64,000 nt of DNA from Melghirimyces profundicolus (GTDB lineage Bacteria; Bacillota; Bacilli; Thermoactinomycetales; DSM-45169): assembly GCF_003054245.1 (NCBI RefSeq), contig NZ_QBKR01000005.1, positions 115,761-179,760 on the forward strand, in the 5' to 3' direction. The translations under genes and the position numbers were made by a program. Shown piece after piece: positions 16,852 through 24,747 of the stretch. The notes under the pieces were generated by a model. That model was not told where the DNA came from. It did not search any database and saw only the letters and a program-made list of their open reading frames with translations. Within the stretch, counting starts at the first letter, position 1. Each line of letters starts with the position of its first letter.

Positions 16852-17952
16852 ATGCAACAGAAAGAAGAAAAACGGAACCGGGTTAGTGAGCAGGAACAAA
16901 GCCGTGAATCAAACGAAAGGGTGGAGAACCAAAGCGGGGACCTTCCGGAGGATCGGACTCATTTCAAACCGTCATCGGAGGAAGCGGTGCCGAAAGAGGA
17001 GGTCCGTGATCCTGTGCCAAAGGGGGAGCCGGAGGAAGATCCGCTTCCTGAGACAAAAAAGAAACAGTTGGAAAACCGGAGGTCGTCGGATTCGGGCGAA
17101 TTTTTGAGGGACAAGAGGGAAACCTCTGATCAAGGGAAGACAGAGCGGGATCAGGAAAGAAAAAGCGCACCCCCCAAGGAAACTTCCCATTCCGTGGAAA
17201 AAGAAACGGAACCCGCCACCCCCGGCAAGCGACCGCCGGAATCCGAAGGGAAGCAAAGCCGCCACAGGGAGAAAGATGCGTTGGGGGATACTCCGGAACC
17301 GGCCGATCCACCCCAATCCGGAGAAAGTTCGGAAGATGTGCCGCTTTCCATGACAGAAGAGCGGCGAGTCAACCCCCCCACCAGCGAAACCGATAAGGAA
17401 AAGGATCCGGATCCATCCCCCAAGGAAAAAAGATCCCCGTCCGCCGACAGGGACAAGCCCGCGGAGAAAGAAAAGCCGGTTTCACCCGGTGCAGAGAATC
17501 CGAATGAGTGGGAAGAACGTCTGAATCGGGATTGGGGAATCGGTTCTCCTCCGGGTGAAACCGAAGACGGGGACAACGCCGTTTTAGAAGATAATGACTC
17601 CGGATTTCCAAAAAAGGGCGGCGAAACCTACCGAAAACCGGCCGGTGTTTTGAAATGGAGAAAAAACGGTTCCCTTCCGGAGGAGGTCGTTCCTCCCGGT
17701 GAACCTGATTCCGGTGCGGGTGAGCGTGTGAAGGCGGATGGTGATCCTGCCCGGCAGACCGAAAAAAAAGGCAGGCTCAGCCCGACTGCCCGCAGGGTGT
17801 TGATGTTGCTCTTTGTTTGGATACCGCTGTTGAGCGTGGCGGCATTGGCCGGGGGGGTATTGATCGGATACAGCGTCATCGGCAACGATCCTGCCAAGGA
17901 TGTGTTTACCCGGGAATTATGGCAGCACTTATATGATCTGATTTACGGGTAA
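16852..17952 (+). CDS. EpuA-domain membrane protein with a very long disordered N-terminus
   Basis: A 366-residue protein. The last 60 residues or so hold one transmembrane helix (about 315-338) and the motif GYSVIGNDPAKDVFTRELWQ, then HLYDLIYG. This fits the EpuA family (PF11772), small Firmicute proteins often named DNA-directed RNA polymerase subunit beta in databases. The preceding 300 or so residues are low-complexity Lys/Glu/Pro/Ser sequence, far longer than usual for this family. The ATG at 16852 is preferred over 16846 because GGAGAGGA sits just upstream. The function is unknown; the domain suggests a membrane-anchored protein with a cytoplasmic tail. Confidence 0.8.
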   Translation: MQQKEEKRNRVSEQEQSRESNERVENQSGDLPEDRTHFKPSSEEAVPKEEVRDPVPKGEPEEDPLPETKKKQLENRRSSDSGEFLRDKRETSDQGKTERDQERKSAPPKETSHSVEKETEPATPGKRPPESEGKQSRHREKDALGDTPEPADPPQSGESSEDVPLSMTEERRVNPPTSETDKEKDPDPSPKEKRSPSADRDKPAEKEKPVSPGAENPNEWEERLNRDWGIGSPPGETEDGDNAVLEDNDSGFPKKGGETYRKPAGVLKWRKNGSLPEEVVPPGEPDSGAGERVKADGDPARQTEKKGRLSPTARRVLMLLFVWIPLLSVAALAGGVLIGYSVIGNDPAKDVFTRELWQHLYDLIYG

Positions 17953-18061
17953 AGGCCCGCCCCCGCCCTTGGGCGGTGGAGACGGGTTCTTTTCTCGTGA
18001 GGTGATTTTTTTCGAGCACCGGGTATCATACAGGTGGGAAGCCACGAGGGAGGGACCCCGA

Positions 18062-18583
18062 TTGAATTTACCCAATGCAGTCACCCTGTTTCGTTTCATA
18101 TTGATTCCGGTTTACCTGACGCTTTTTTTCTCCGACATCCCGTTCAAGATGCAATGGGCTTTCGGAGTGCTTTTACTTGCGGGTCTCACCGATGTGGTGG
18201 ACGGCTGGCTCGCCAGGAAGAACAAACAGGTGACGCAACTGGGCATTATGCTGGATCCTCTGGCGGATAAACTGATGATGTTGGCTGTGTTCCTCTCCCT
18301 TCTCGTTTCGCACCGGATCAGCATTTTTGCGGCGATTGCGATTTTTGTCCGGGATCTGGGGATGATCATTGCCTCCGCTTTTTTTCATTTCCAGGGCAAA
18401 CTGACGGTTCCGGCCAATCTGATGGGGAAGTTGACTACGGTTTTGTATTATGTCGCTCTGTCTCTGTTGATGTTTGACCATCCGTCCGCGGGTGAGTTTT
18501 TATGGGGTGTCATCATATTTTCATTTATTACTTCCCTCATTTACCTGTTTCAGTTTAAACTGATCAATCAGAGGTCCATGTAA
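18062..18583 (+). CDS. CDP-alcohol phosphatidyltransferase (PgsA-like)
   Basis: A 173-residue integral membrane enzyme of phospholipid synthesis. The full CDP-alcohol phosphotransferase motif D-x2-DG-x2-AR-x8-G-x3-D-x3-D is visible (DVVDGWLAR, then G, D and D in GIMLDPLADK). The likely reaction is CDP-diacylglycerol plus glycerol 3-phosphate to phosphatidylglycerophosphate, but substrate cannot be fixed from sequence. Start at TTG 18062 follows GAGGGAGGG and gives the usual N-terminus LNLPNAVTLFRF; a longer in-frame extension from 17969 lacks support. Four to five hydrophobic helices follow. Confidence 0.88.
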   Translation: MNLPNAVTLFRFILIPVYLTLFFSDIPFKMQWAFGVLLLAGLTDVVDGWLARKNKQVTQLGIMLDPLADKLMMLAVFLSLLVSHRISIFAAIAIFVRDLGMIIASAFFHFQGKLTVPANLMGKLTTVLYYVALSLLMFDHPSAGEFLWGVIIFSFITSLIYLFQFKLINQRSM

Positions 18584-18655
18584 GGAAAAGAGTCGGATCG
18601 TCATGTTCCCCGGTTCTTTTCCTTCCTTTTGTAAACGTTGTCGGAGGTGTCCGTA

Positions 18656-19975
18656 GTGATCGACAGAAACATCATCCGGGCTTTGGTGGTGGAAACCCCC
18701 TCCGTTCCGGGAAATCTGGGGAAGGTGGCCACCGCGATCGGCATGGCGGGTGCGGATATCGGAGAAATTGAAACGGTGCAGGTGGGAACCACTTCCACCC
18801 TGCGCAACATCACAGTTCACTGTGAAAATGAAGAACAGCTGAAAGAGGTTCTGAAGGCGATTCGTGGCCTGAAGGGCGGAATCCGTCTCCATGCGGTGTC
18901 CGATGATGTACTTCGGGCGCATGAAGGCGGGAAAATCCAGATGAAGAGCCGTCTGGACGTCCGTTCACTCGCGGACCTCCGCAGGGTCTATACACCAGGG
19001 GTGGCCGACGTTTGCCGCGTGATCCAAAAAGACCCGGAAAAAGCCCGTCTCTATACAGGAATCGGAAATTCCGTAGCCATTGTGACGGACGGAACCGCCA
19101 TTCTGGGGCTGGGAGATATCGGACCGGTGGCGGGTATGCCGGTGATGGAAGGAAAAGCGGTACTCTTTGACCGCTTCGCGGGAATCAGTGGCATTCCGAT
19201 TCTTCTTTCCACACGGGATCCCGACGAAATGGTCCGGACCGTGAAAAACATCGCTTCCGGTTTCGGAGGGATCCTGCTGGAGGATATCGGATCTCCTCAC
19301 TGTTTCGAAGTGGAAGAACGGTTAAAGCGGGAGTTGGATATTCCGGTCATGCATGATGATCAGCACGGCACCGCCGTGGTGACATTGGCTGCCGTGATCT
19401 CCGCCTGCAAGAGTGCCGGCGTCAACCTGAAAGAAGCAGTCGTGGGTCAAATCGGACTCGGCGCCGCCGGGATGGCCATCTGCCGCATGTTCATGGCTTA
19501 CGGCGTCCGGCAGGTATTGGGGGCGGACAAGTCGGATGTGGCCAAAGAGCGCTTAGCCGAATACGGAGGGGAACCGGTCGGAACCCTGCAGGAAATCACG
19601 GAGCGTTCGGATATTCTGATTGCCACCACCGGTGTACCCGGTTTAATAAAGGAGGAGTGGATCCGGAAAGGTCAAGTGATTCTCGCACTGTCCAATCCCA
19701 AACCCGAAATCGAACCGGAGACGGCATTGAGGGCGGGAGCGGCGTACGCCGCGGATGGTCGCGCCGTCAATAACGTCCTCGGTTTTCCGGGGATTTTCAG
19801 AGGGGTTTTGAATGCGCGGGTCCCGAAGATCACCCATGAAATGCTGATGGCAGCAGCCGAGGCGATTGCGGAAAGCACCAAAGAAGGGGAGTTGGTTCCC
19901 CATCCCCTGAATCCCCGTGTTCACGAATTGGTGGCTCAGGCGGTGGAAACCGTTGCTCAGAAGAAAAAAAGCTAA
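18656..19975 (+). CDS. NAD(P)-dependent malic enzyme with N-terminal ACT domain
   Basis: A 439-residue enzyme converting malate to pyruvate and CO2. An ACT domain occupies about residues 5-80 (ALVVETPSVPGNLGKVATAI), typical of small-type malic enzymes of Bacillales. The catalytic part follows with VYTPGVADVC, VTDGTAILGLGDIGP, the MHDDQHGTAVVTLAA segment binding metal and malate, and a Rossmann GLGAAGMA. GTG at 18656 follows CGGAGGTG; TTG at 18638 is a less likely start. A terminator hairpin follows, so the gene ends its transcript. ACT domains usually bind amino acids, suggesting allosteric control. Confidence 0.92.
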   Translation: MIDRNIIRALVVETPSVPGNLGKVATAIGMAGADIGEIETVQVGTTSTLRNITVHCENEEQLKEVLKAIRGLKGGIRLHAVSDDVLRAHEGGKIQMKSRLDVRSLADLRRVYTPGVADVCRVIQKDPEKARLYTGIGNSVAIVTDGTAILGLGDIGPVAGMPVMEGKAVLFDRFAGISGIPILLSTRDPDEMVRTVKNIASGFGGILLEDIGSPHCFEVEERLKRELDIPVMHDDQHGTAVVTLAAVISACKSAGVNLKEAVVGQIGLGAAGMAICRMFMAYGVRQVLGADKSDVAKERLAEYGGEPVGTLQEITERSDILIATTGVPGLIKEEWIRKGQVILALSNPKPEIEPETALRAGAAYAADGRAVNNVLGFPGIFRGVLNARVPKITHEMLMAAAEAIAESTKEGELVPHPLNPRVHELVAQAVETVAQKKKS

Positions 19976-19981
19976 AAAAGA

Positions 19982-20010
19982 GCACCGGGACAAAACCCCG
20001 GTGCCTTTAT
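19982..20010 (+). terminator. Terminator after the malic enzyme gene
   Basis: GCACCGGG pairs with CCCGGTGC around a seven-base loop and is followed by CTTTATTTG, seven bases after the stop codon. Confidence 0.8.
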
Positions 20011-20153
20011 TTGAACCCCCGGCAGGATGGCGGGGGACATTTTTATTGTAGTAACGACGATTGCCTTTCATACATGAAAAAAAGCGTCTGTTAAAATATT
20101 CAGCAAAAGGGCCGAAGGCGTAAATTCCCTTTTTTCAAGGCCCCTGTCATTTA

Positions 20154-20162
20154 TGATACAAT
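20154..20162 (+). promoter_or_regulatory. Extended -10 element upstream of fabZ
   Basis: TGATACAAT is a TGn extended -10 (TACAAT at 20157-20162). The -35 region is weak. It lies about 90 bases upstream of fabZ in an AT-richer stretch. Confidence 0.4.
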
Positions 20163-20250
20163 CAAAGTGCCAATTTGTGGCGTCGAGGATCCCCTCCGGA
20201 CCCCGCGAAACGGGAGTCAAGGAAAACAGAGAGCAGAAAGAGGGTTATGA

Positions 20251-20685
20251 ATGGAAATGGACGTGAATCAGATCCAGGAAGTCATTCCACACCGGTATCC
20301 ATTTCTGTTGGTGGACCGGATTCTGGAATGCGAGATGGGAAAAAAAGCGGTGGGAGTCAAAAACGTCACCGCGAATGAACCGTTTTTTCAAGGACATTTT
20401 CCCGGCTACCCCGTCATGCCCGGAGTGTTGATTGTGGAAGCATTGGCCCAGGTGGGTGCCGTGGCCGTTTTGGGTATGGAGGAAAACCGGGGTAAGCTGG
20501 CTTTCTTTGCGGGCATTGAGAAGTTTCGCTTCCGTGGCCAAGTGATACCGGGGGACGTTCTCACCCTCGAGGTGGAAATGCTCCGCCTGCGGTCGGCGCT
20601 GGGAAAAGGCAAAGGAGTGGCCCGGGTCGGTGATCGCATCGTGGCCGAGGGAGAGCTTCTCTTCGCCGTTCAGGACAAAGAATGA
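20251..20685 (+). CDS. fabZ: (3R)-hydroxyacyl-ACP dehydratase
   Basis: A 144-residue hot-dog-fold enzyme of type II fatty acid synthesis that dehydrates beta-hydroxyacyl-ACP. Catalytic His49 (in [12 protein letters not shown]) and Glu63 (in VEALAQ) are present, as is [13 protein letters not shown] near the N-terminus. The ATG at 20251 is six bases from AAAGAGGG; ATG 20257 is an alternative. It appears monocistronic, and a MITE-like element begins 20 bases after its stop. Confidence 0.96.
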   Translation: MEMDVNQIQEVIPHRYPFLLVDRILECEMGKKAVGVKNVTANEPFFQGHFPGYPVMPGVLIVEALAQVGAVAVLGMEENRGKLAFFAGIEKFRFRGQVIPGDVLTLEVEMLRLRSALGKGKGVARVGDRIVAEGELLFAVQDKE

Positions 20686-20704
20686 ATTCCAGCCGGAATA
20701 AGCC

Positions 20705-20885
20705 CTTGAAGCCTTGTGATTGAATGTTCGTTTCGAGAAAAGGGGGAGCGTTTACCCAAAATAGCGGGACAGTGCCTGCACCTGTGCGGGACAGCATGGC
20801 GACCCAGGAGAGACTTGTGCTCTGTGAGTGCAGCCGGAGCGGCTTTGGGTAAATGCTGCCGCTCCCTTTTTCACAATACTTCTTG
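20705..20885 (+). mobile_element. MITE-like element, copy 1 (CTTG target duplication)
   Basis: The core 20709-20881 is bounded by the imperfect inverted repeats AAGCCTTGTGA and TCACAATACTT. It is flanked on both sides by the direct 4-bp repeat CTTG (20705-20708 and 20882-20885), which looks like a target-site duplication. Inside the left end is TTTACCCAAA, matched by TTTGGGTAAA near the right end. Only about one copy of the internal unit is present (20796-20832). The right end has an 8-bp hairpin GGAGCGGC/GCCGCTCC followed by CTTTTTC. It lies just downstream of fabZ and codes for nothing credible. Confidence 0.8.
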
Positions 20886-20914
20886 GTGCCAAGGGGTTTC
20901 AAGTGTAAAGCTGT

Positions 20915-21040
20915 TCAGATCCACCGGACCAAGAGATAAAGCATCACCCAAAGGAACAGACTGATTACGCTCCCGTTGATGAGACCCCTGGCGCAGTCCA
21001 ACGGGGCGGAGTCTTTCGCTTGCCGGTTTTGGAGAGCCAT
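20915..21040 (-). CDS. Small single-pass membrane protein (41 aa), unknown function
   Basis: The reading frame starts at an ATG (complement 21040) preceded by an ideal GGAGGGAGGAAT site. It encodes 41 residues: a polar N-terminus containing RQAKDSAPLDC, then one hydrophobic helix (SVISLFLWVMLYLLV) and the end RWI. I do not recognise a family. The strong ribosome binding site and the polar-then-hydrophobic layout make it a believable small protein. It begins about 55 bases from phased WalR/PhoP-like boxes (21096-21123), which lie between it and the divergent epimerase gene, so both could share that control region. Confidence 0.6.
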   Translation of the reverse strand: MALQNRQAKDSAPLDCARGLINGSVISLFLWVMLYLLVRWI

Positions 21041-21095
21041 GGTGATTCCTCCCTCCGTCACTTAGGATGGACAGCCGGAAGGGGTCTCATGCCCT

Positions 21096-21123
21096 TGTAA
21101 AGGGATGGTTAAAAAGGTGTAAA
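21096..21123 (+). promoter_or_regulatory. Phased TGTWAH-type boxes (WalR/PhoP-like) upstream of the epimerase gene
   Basis: TGTAAA at 21096, GGTTAA at 21107 and TGTAAA at 21118 are spaced exactly 11 bp apart (hexamer plus N5). This is the geometry of the WalR consensus TGTWAH-N5-TGTWAH and of PhoP boxes read on the other strand. The middle hexamer has one mismatch. The site is about 85 bases upstream of the first gene of the polysaccharide cluster. Confidence 0.5.
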
Positions 21124-21206
21124 GCCCGTAACAGAGGGGAGCATCTGTCCGTTCCATCTGACTGGGGGGCCTTTTTGTCCGCCCCCGAAACACGGGAGGG
21201 ATGAAT

Positions 21207-22271
21207 ATGAAAGTGGTAACCGTGGTGGGAGCCAGACCGCAGTTCATCAAAGCGGCTCCCGTTTCCAGGAGTCTCCGCCGGAGAGGAACGGAAATCCTGG
21301 TCCACACCGGGCAACACTATGATCCGTCCATGTCGGACATCTTCTTTGAGGAATTGAAAATCCCCAACCCGGATTACCACCTGGGGGTCGGTTCCCAATC
21401 CCAGGGTGCCCAGACGGGAGAAATGCTGACCAAGGTGGAGGAAGTTCTCCTTCGGGAGAAACCGGATTGGGTTTTGGTGTATGGAGATACCAACAGCACG
21501 TTGGCCGGCGCGTTGGCGGCATCCAAGCTGCATATCCCGGTTGCCCATGTGGAAGCGGGCCTCAGAAGCTTCAACCGGCGGATGCCCGAAGAAGTCAACC
21601 GGGTGTTGACGGACCATGTTTCTTCCTTGCTGTTTTGTCCAACGGAAACGGCGGTTCGTCATCTGGATTCGGAAGGAATTCGAAGCGGGGTTTACCAAGT
21701 GGGGGATGTCATGGCGGACGCGGTGCAATTCAACCGGAAATTGGCCACAGAGCGTTCGGATATTCTGGAACGTTTGGGACTGGAGCCTGGTTCCTATCTT
21801 CTGATCACCTTCCACCGGGCGGAAAACACCGACGATCCCGAACGGCTGAAAGAAATCGTTTCCGCCCTGAACGCCCTCTCGGCGCCGGCGGTTCTGCCCC
21901 TTCACCCCCGGACCCGAAACAAGATGAAAAGCGATGGCCTTTCTTTCAACAACCGTTTTCTGAAGGTGATCGAGCCCGTGGGCTATCTCGATATGCTCCG
22001 GTTGGAGTCCGGGGCGAAAAAGATTCTCACCGATTCGGGCGGGGTGCAAAAAGAAGCATTTCTTCTGGGAGTTCCCTGCATCACCATGCGGGATGAGACG
22101 GAATGGACAGAAACCGTCGAACAGAAAACCAATATCTTGGTGGGGGCGGACAAGAGGAAAATCATCGAAGGCGTGGAAACATTTGGAGTGGATTTCTCGG
22201 AAGTTCAACCGGTATTTGGAGATGGGAAAGCCTCCGGCCGCATTGTGGACCGGCTCTGGCAGGATGGATAA
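21207..22271 (+). CDS. UDP-N-acetylglucosamine 2-epimerase family, probable WbpI-type enzyme
   Basis: A 354-residue non-hydrolysing 2-epimerase. Signatures are VVGARPQFIKAAPV, YGDTNSTLAGALAA, HVEAGLRSF and DSGGVQKEA. Taken alone it would be called MnaA/WecB, giving UDP-ManNAc for linkage units. Because WbpA-, B-, E- and D-type genes lie directly downstream, a role as UDP-2,3-diacetamido-2,3-dideoxyglucuronate 2-epimerase is more likely. The ATG at 21207 is six bases from GGGAGGG; ATG 21201 abuts that site. It opens the polysaccharide cluster and follows phased TGTAAA boxes. Confidence 0.85.
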   Translation: MKVVTVVGARPQFIKAAPVSRSLRRRGTEILVHTGQHYDPSMSDIFFEELKIPNPDYHLGVGSQSQGAQTGEMLTKVEEVLLREKPDWVLVYGDTNSTLAGALAASKLHIPVAHVEAGLRSFNRRMPEEVNRVLTDHVSSLLFCPTETAVRHLDSEGIRSGVYQVGDVMADAVQFNRKLATERSDILERLGLEPGSYLLITFHRAENTDDPERLKEIVSALNALSAPAVLPLHPRTRNKMKSDGLSFNNRFLKVIEPVGYLDMLRLESGAKKILTDSGGVQKEAFLLGVPCITMRDETEWTETVEQKTNILVGADKRKIIEGVETFGVDFSEVQPVFGDGKASGRIVDRLWQDG

Positions 22272-22342
22272 TAAACAGCCTTGGCTCTCCGGTTCTTCAA
22301 CCGGACGGACCGGGTCGTAAGAAAGGAAGAACGTCCAGCACC

Positions 22343-23551
22343 ATGAGCCTCAAAGTATTAATCATCTCCCACATGTATCCCAACCCCTCAAACCCGACGT
22401 CTGGAATTTTCGTACACAATCAGGTGAAGACGCTGAAAAAGGCGGGAGTGGACTGCCAAGTCCTTTCACCCGTGCCCCGTTTTCCCTTTTATCCCAAGTG
22501 GAGGGCGTATCGTCATTTTCCGGGACAGCTGACGATGGACGGCATTCCGATCCGTTATGTTCCCACCTGGATGTTCCCGGGTGGAGCGTTTTTTCAGTCT
22601 TACGGGTACCTTTACTTCCGTTCGCTGGTTTGTGTCATGGAGGATTTGAAAAAGCGGTTTTCATTTGACCTCATTCATTGTCATACCATTTATCCGGACG
22701 GTTATGCCGGCACGTTGCTGAAGAAGATCTTCCGGGTGCCGGTGGTCACCACCATCCACGGTTCGGATATCCGGCTTTATCCCTTCCGGAACAAAGGAGT
22801 GTTGGAACGGACGGAGAGTGCTTTGCGGGCTTCCGATCACATTGTGACGGTGAGTGAGCAGTTGAAGCGGGATACGCAGAAAATCGTGGCGGGAGTGGAG
22901 GCCACCACCATCTACAACGGATTCGACCCCCAGCGGTTCTATCCGCGCTCGCGGAAAGAATCCCGGGAGAGACTGAATTTACCCCTGAACGGCAAGTCCA
23001 TTTTGTTTGTGGGGAACCTCTATAAAGTGAAAGGATTGGAATATCTCCTGGAAGCTTTCAACCAATTGGCGGTCCAGCATCCGGATGTCCGGCTCCATCT
23101 GGTCGGTGATGGTCCCCTTCGTTCCAAGTTGGTGAAGAGGGTCCGGGAGTACGGGTGGGAGGATCAGGTTCTTTTTGCGGGAAGGAAACCCCCGGAGGAC
23201 ATCCCCTGGTGGATCAACAGCAGCGACGCAGTGGTCCTTTCCAGCCTGAGCGAAGGGTTACCCTCCATTCTGCTGGAAGCCATGGGGTGTGGAAAGCCGG
23301 TGGTGGCGACGGATGTCGGGGGGATCTCCGAGATCCTTCAGCACCGGAAGACGGGTTTTTTGGTGGAACCGAAAAATTCGGAGGAGCTGGCCCGTTATCT
23401 GTCGATTCTTTTGATGGATAACGAAGGCCTCGCCTTTGACATGGGCGAGCGGGCCTATTCCGAATCCGGCTCATACACGTGGCAGCGGAATGCCGAACGG
23501 ATGATGGAGCTGTATGAAACCCTTTTGAACGGGCGGAAAAGAATTAACTAA
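22343..23551 (+). CDS. GT4 family glycosyltransferase
   Basis: A 402-residue GT-B retaining glycosyltransferase. The N-terminal domain starts MSLKVLIISHMYPNPSNPTS and contains HCHTIYPDGYAG and TIHGSDIRLYP. The C-terminal nucleotide-sugar domain has ILFVGNLYKVKGLEYLLEA, HLVGDGPL, the E-x7-E-like SEGLPSILLEAMGCGKPVVA and VGGISEIL. It resembles TuaC-type enzymes of teichuronic acid and exopolysaccharide synthesis; donor and acceptor sugars are unknown. ATG 22343 is chosen as the first residue of homology; the upstream AAGGAAG is rather distant. A longer in-frame extension overlapping the epimerase gene is unlikely. Confidence 0.88.
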   Translation: MSLKVLIISHMYPNPSNPTSGIFVHNQVKTLKKAGVDCQVLSPVPRFPFYPKWRAYRHFPGQLTMDGIPIRYVPTWMFPGGAFFQSYGYLYFRSLVCVMEDLKKRFSFDLIHCHTIYPDGYAGTLLKKIFRVPVVTTIHGSDIRLYPFRNKGVLERTESALRASDHIVTVSEQLKRDTQKIVAGVEATTIYNGFDPQRFYPRSRKESRERLNLPLNGKSILFVGNLYKVKGLEYLLEAFNQLAVQHPDVRLHLVGDGPLRSKLVKRVREYGWEDQVLFAGRKPPEDIPWWINSSDAVVLSSLSEGLPSILLEAMGCGKPVVATDVGGISEILQHRKTGFLVEPKNSEELARYLSILLMDNEGLAFDMGERAYSESGSYTWQRNAERMMELYETLLNGRKRIN

Positions 23552-23619
23552 GATTTTTTTAAGATTGACCGGAGACAATACCGGGAATGTTTCGTTTGTG
23601 TTACAGTGAACATGGAGTT

Positions 23620-23636
23620 TGTAATCTTGTTGTAAC
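23620..23636 (+). promoter_or_regulatory. TGTAAT-N5-TGTAAC box upstream of the wbpB-like gene
   Basis: Two hexamers fit TGTWAH-N5-TGTWAH exactly (23620-23625 and 23631-23636); a further TGTTAC lies 21 bp upstream at 23599. The site is about 70 bases upstream of the gene at 23704. No clear -10 was found after it, so an internal promoter is possible but not shown. Confidence 0.5.
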
Positions 23637-23703
23637 AAAAAGGCAGTCCGGGCCGTGCCCGTCTCACGAAGGCGGGCGCAGCCGGTTTAGGAAATGAGGG
23701 ACG

Positions 23704-24747
23704 ATGGTGATACGATACGGGATCATCGGTTGCGGACACATCGCGAGGAAACATGTGGAGGCCATCCGGGCCACAGATGGGGCGATCCTTTCGGCGGTGT
23801 GTGACAAGGACCCCGAAAGGATGGAGCCTTATCTGGGCGACGGAGTGGAAGGAACCGTGGATGTGGAGGAATTTCTGGGACGCACGGATTTGGATGTGGT
23901 CAATATCTGCACCCCCAGCGGTTTTCATGCCGACCTGACGGTCCGTGCCGCCGAAGCGGGGAAACATGTCCTCGTGGAAAAGCCGATGGCGCTCACACTG
24001 GAAGACGCTGACCGGATGATTCAGGCATGCCGGGAAAACGGAGTCCAGCTGAGTGTGGTCCACCCCAACCGGTTCCGTCCGGCCATCCGGGAGTTGAGAA
24101 AGCGTTTGGAAGCCGGAGCCTTCGGCAAGTTCAGCCATGCCAACGCGACGGTCCGCTGGAACCGGAACCAGGAATATTACGATCAGGCGTCCTGGCGGGG
24201 AACCCGCGCGATGGACGGCGGAGTGCTGATGAACCAGGCGATTCACAACCTGGATCTCCTTCTGTGGATGATGGGGGATGTGGAGGAGGTTTCGTCCTAT
24301 CACGCCACCCGGCTGAGGAGGATGGAAGCGGAAGATACTTCCGTTTCCATATTGAAATTTAAAAACGGTGCCCTCGGGGTGATCGAGGCCGCCGTCACCC
24401 TGTATCCCCGAAACTTGGAGGAATCCCTCGCTCTCTTCGGGGAGAAGGGGACCGCCGTGGTCGGCGGACCGACGGCAAACTGGATTCAGGCCTGGCAGTT
24501 TGCCGATCTGAGCGAGGGTCAATCGGAAGAAGTGAGGCGCCGGGTGCATGAAGATCCCTACGGGATCCCCGGGCATCAGTGTCTCATCCGGGACATGACC
24601 GATGCGGTTCAATCCGGTCGCCGGCCCTTGGTGACCGGAGAGGACGGACGGCGTGCCCTTGCGTTGGTGATCGCCTGCCAGACGGCCGCGGAAACCGGTC
24701 GACCGGTCCGCATGGATGAACTTGTGAAAGCGGGGGGACTCCAATGA
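23704..24747 (+). CDS. Gfo/Idh/MocA oxidoreductase, probable UDP-GlcNAc-uronate 3-dehydrogenase (WbpB type)
   Basis: A 347-residue NAD-binding oxidoreductase. The Rossmann motif GCGHIA is at residues 9-14, the family EKP motif at 92-94, and the C-terminal alpha/beta domain has GGVLMNQAIHNLDLLLWMMG with the catalytic histidine. Together with the adjacent aminotransferase it would oxidise the C3 hydroxyl of UDP-GlcNAcA and pass the 3-keto product on. The ATG follows GAGGGACG. The stop overlaps the next start (ATGA), which suggests coupling. Substrate is inferred from the neighbours. Confidence 0.88.
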   Translation: MVIRYGIIGCGHIARKHVEAIRATDGAILSAVCDKDPERMEPYLGDGVEGTVDVEEFLGRTDLDVVNICTPSGFHADLTVRAAEAGKHVLVEKPMALTLEDADRMIQACRENGVQLSVVHPNRFRPAIRELRKRLEAGAFGKFSHANATVRWNRNQEYYDQASWRGTRAMDGGVLMNQAIHNLDLLLWMMGDVEEVSSYHATRLRRMEAEDTSVSILKFKNGALGVIEAAVTLYPRNLEESLALFGEKGTAVVGGPTANWIQAWQFADLSEGQSEEVRRRVHEDPYGIPGHQCLIRDMTDAVQSGRRPLVTGEDGRRALALVIACQTAAETGRPVRMDELVKAGGLQ

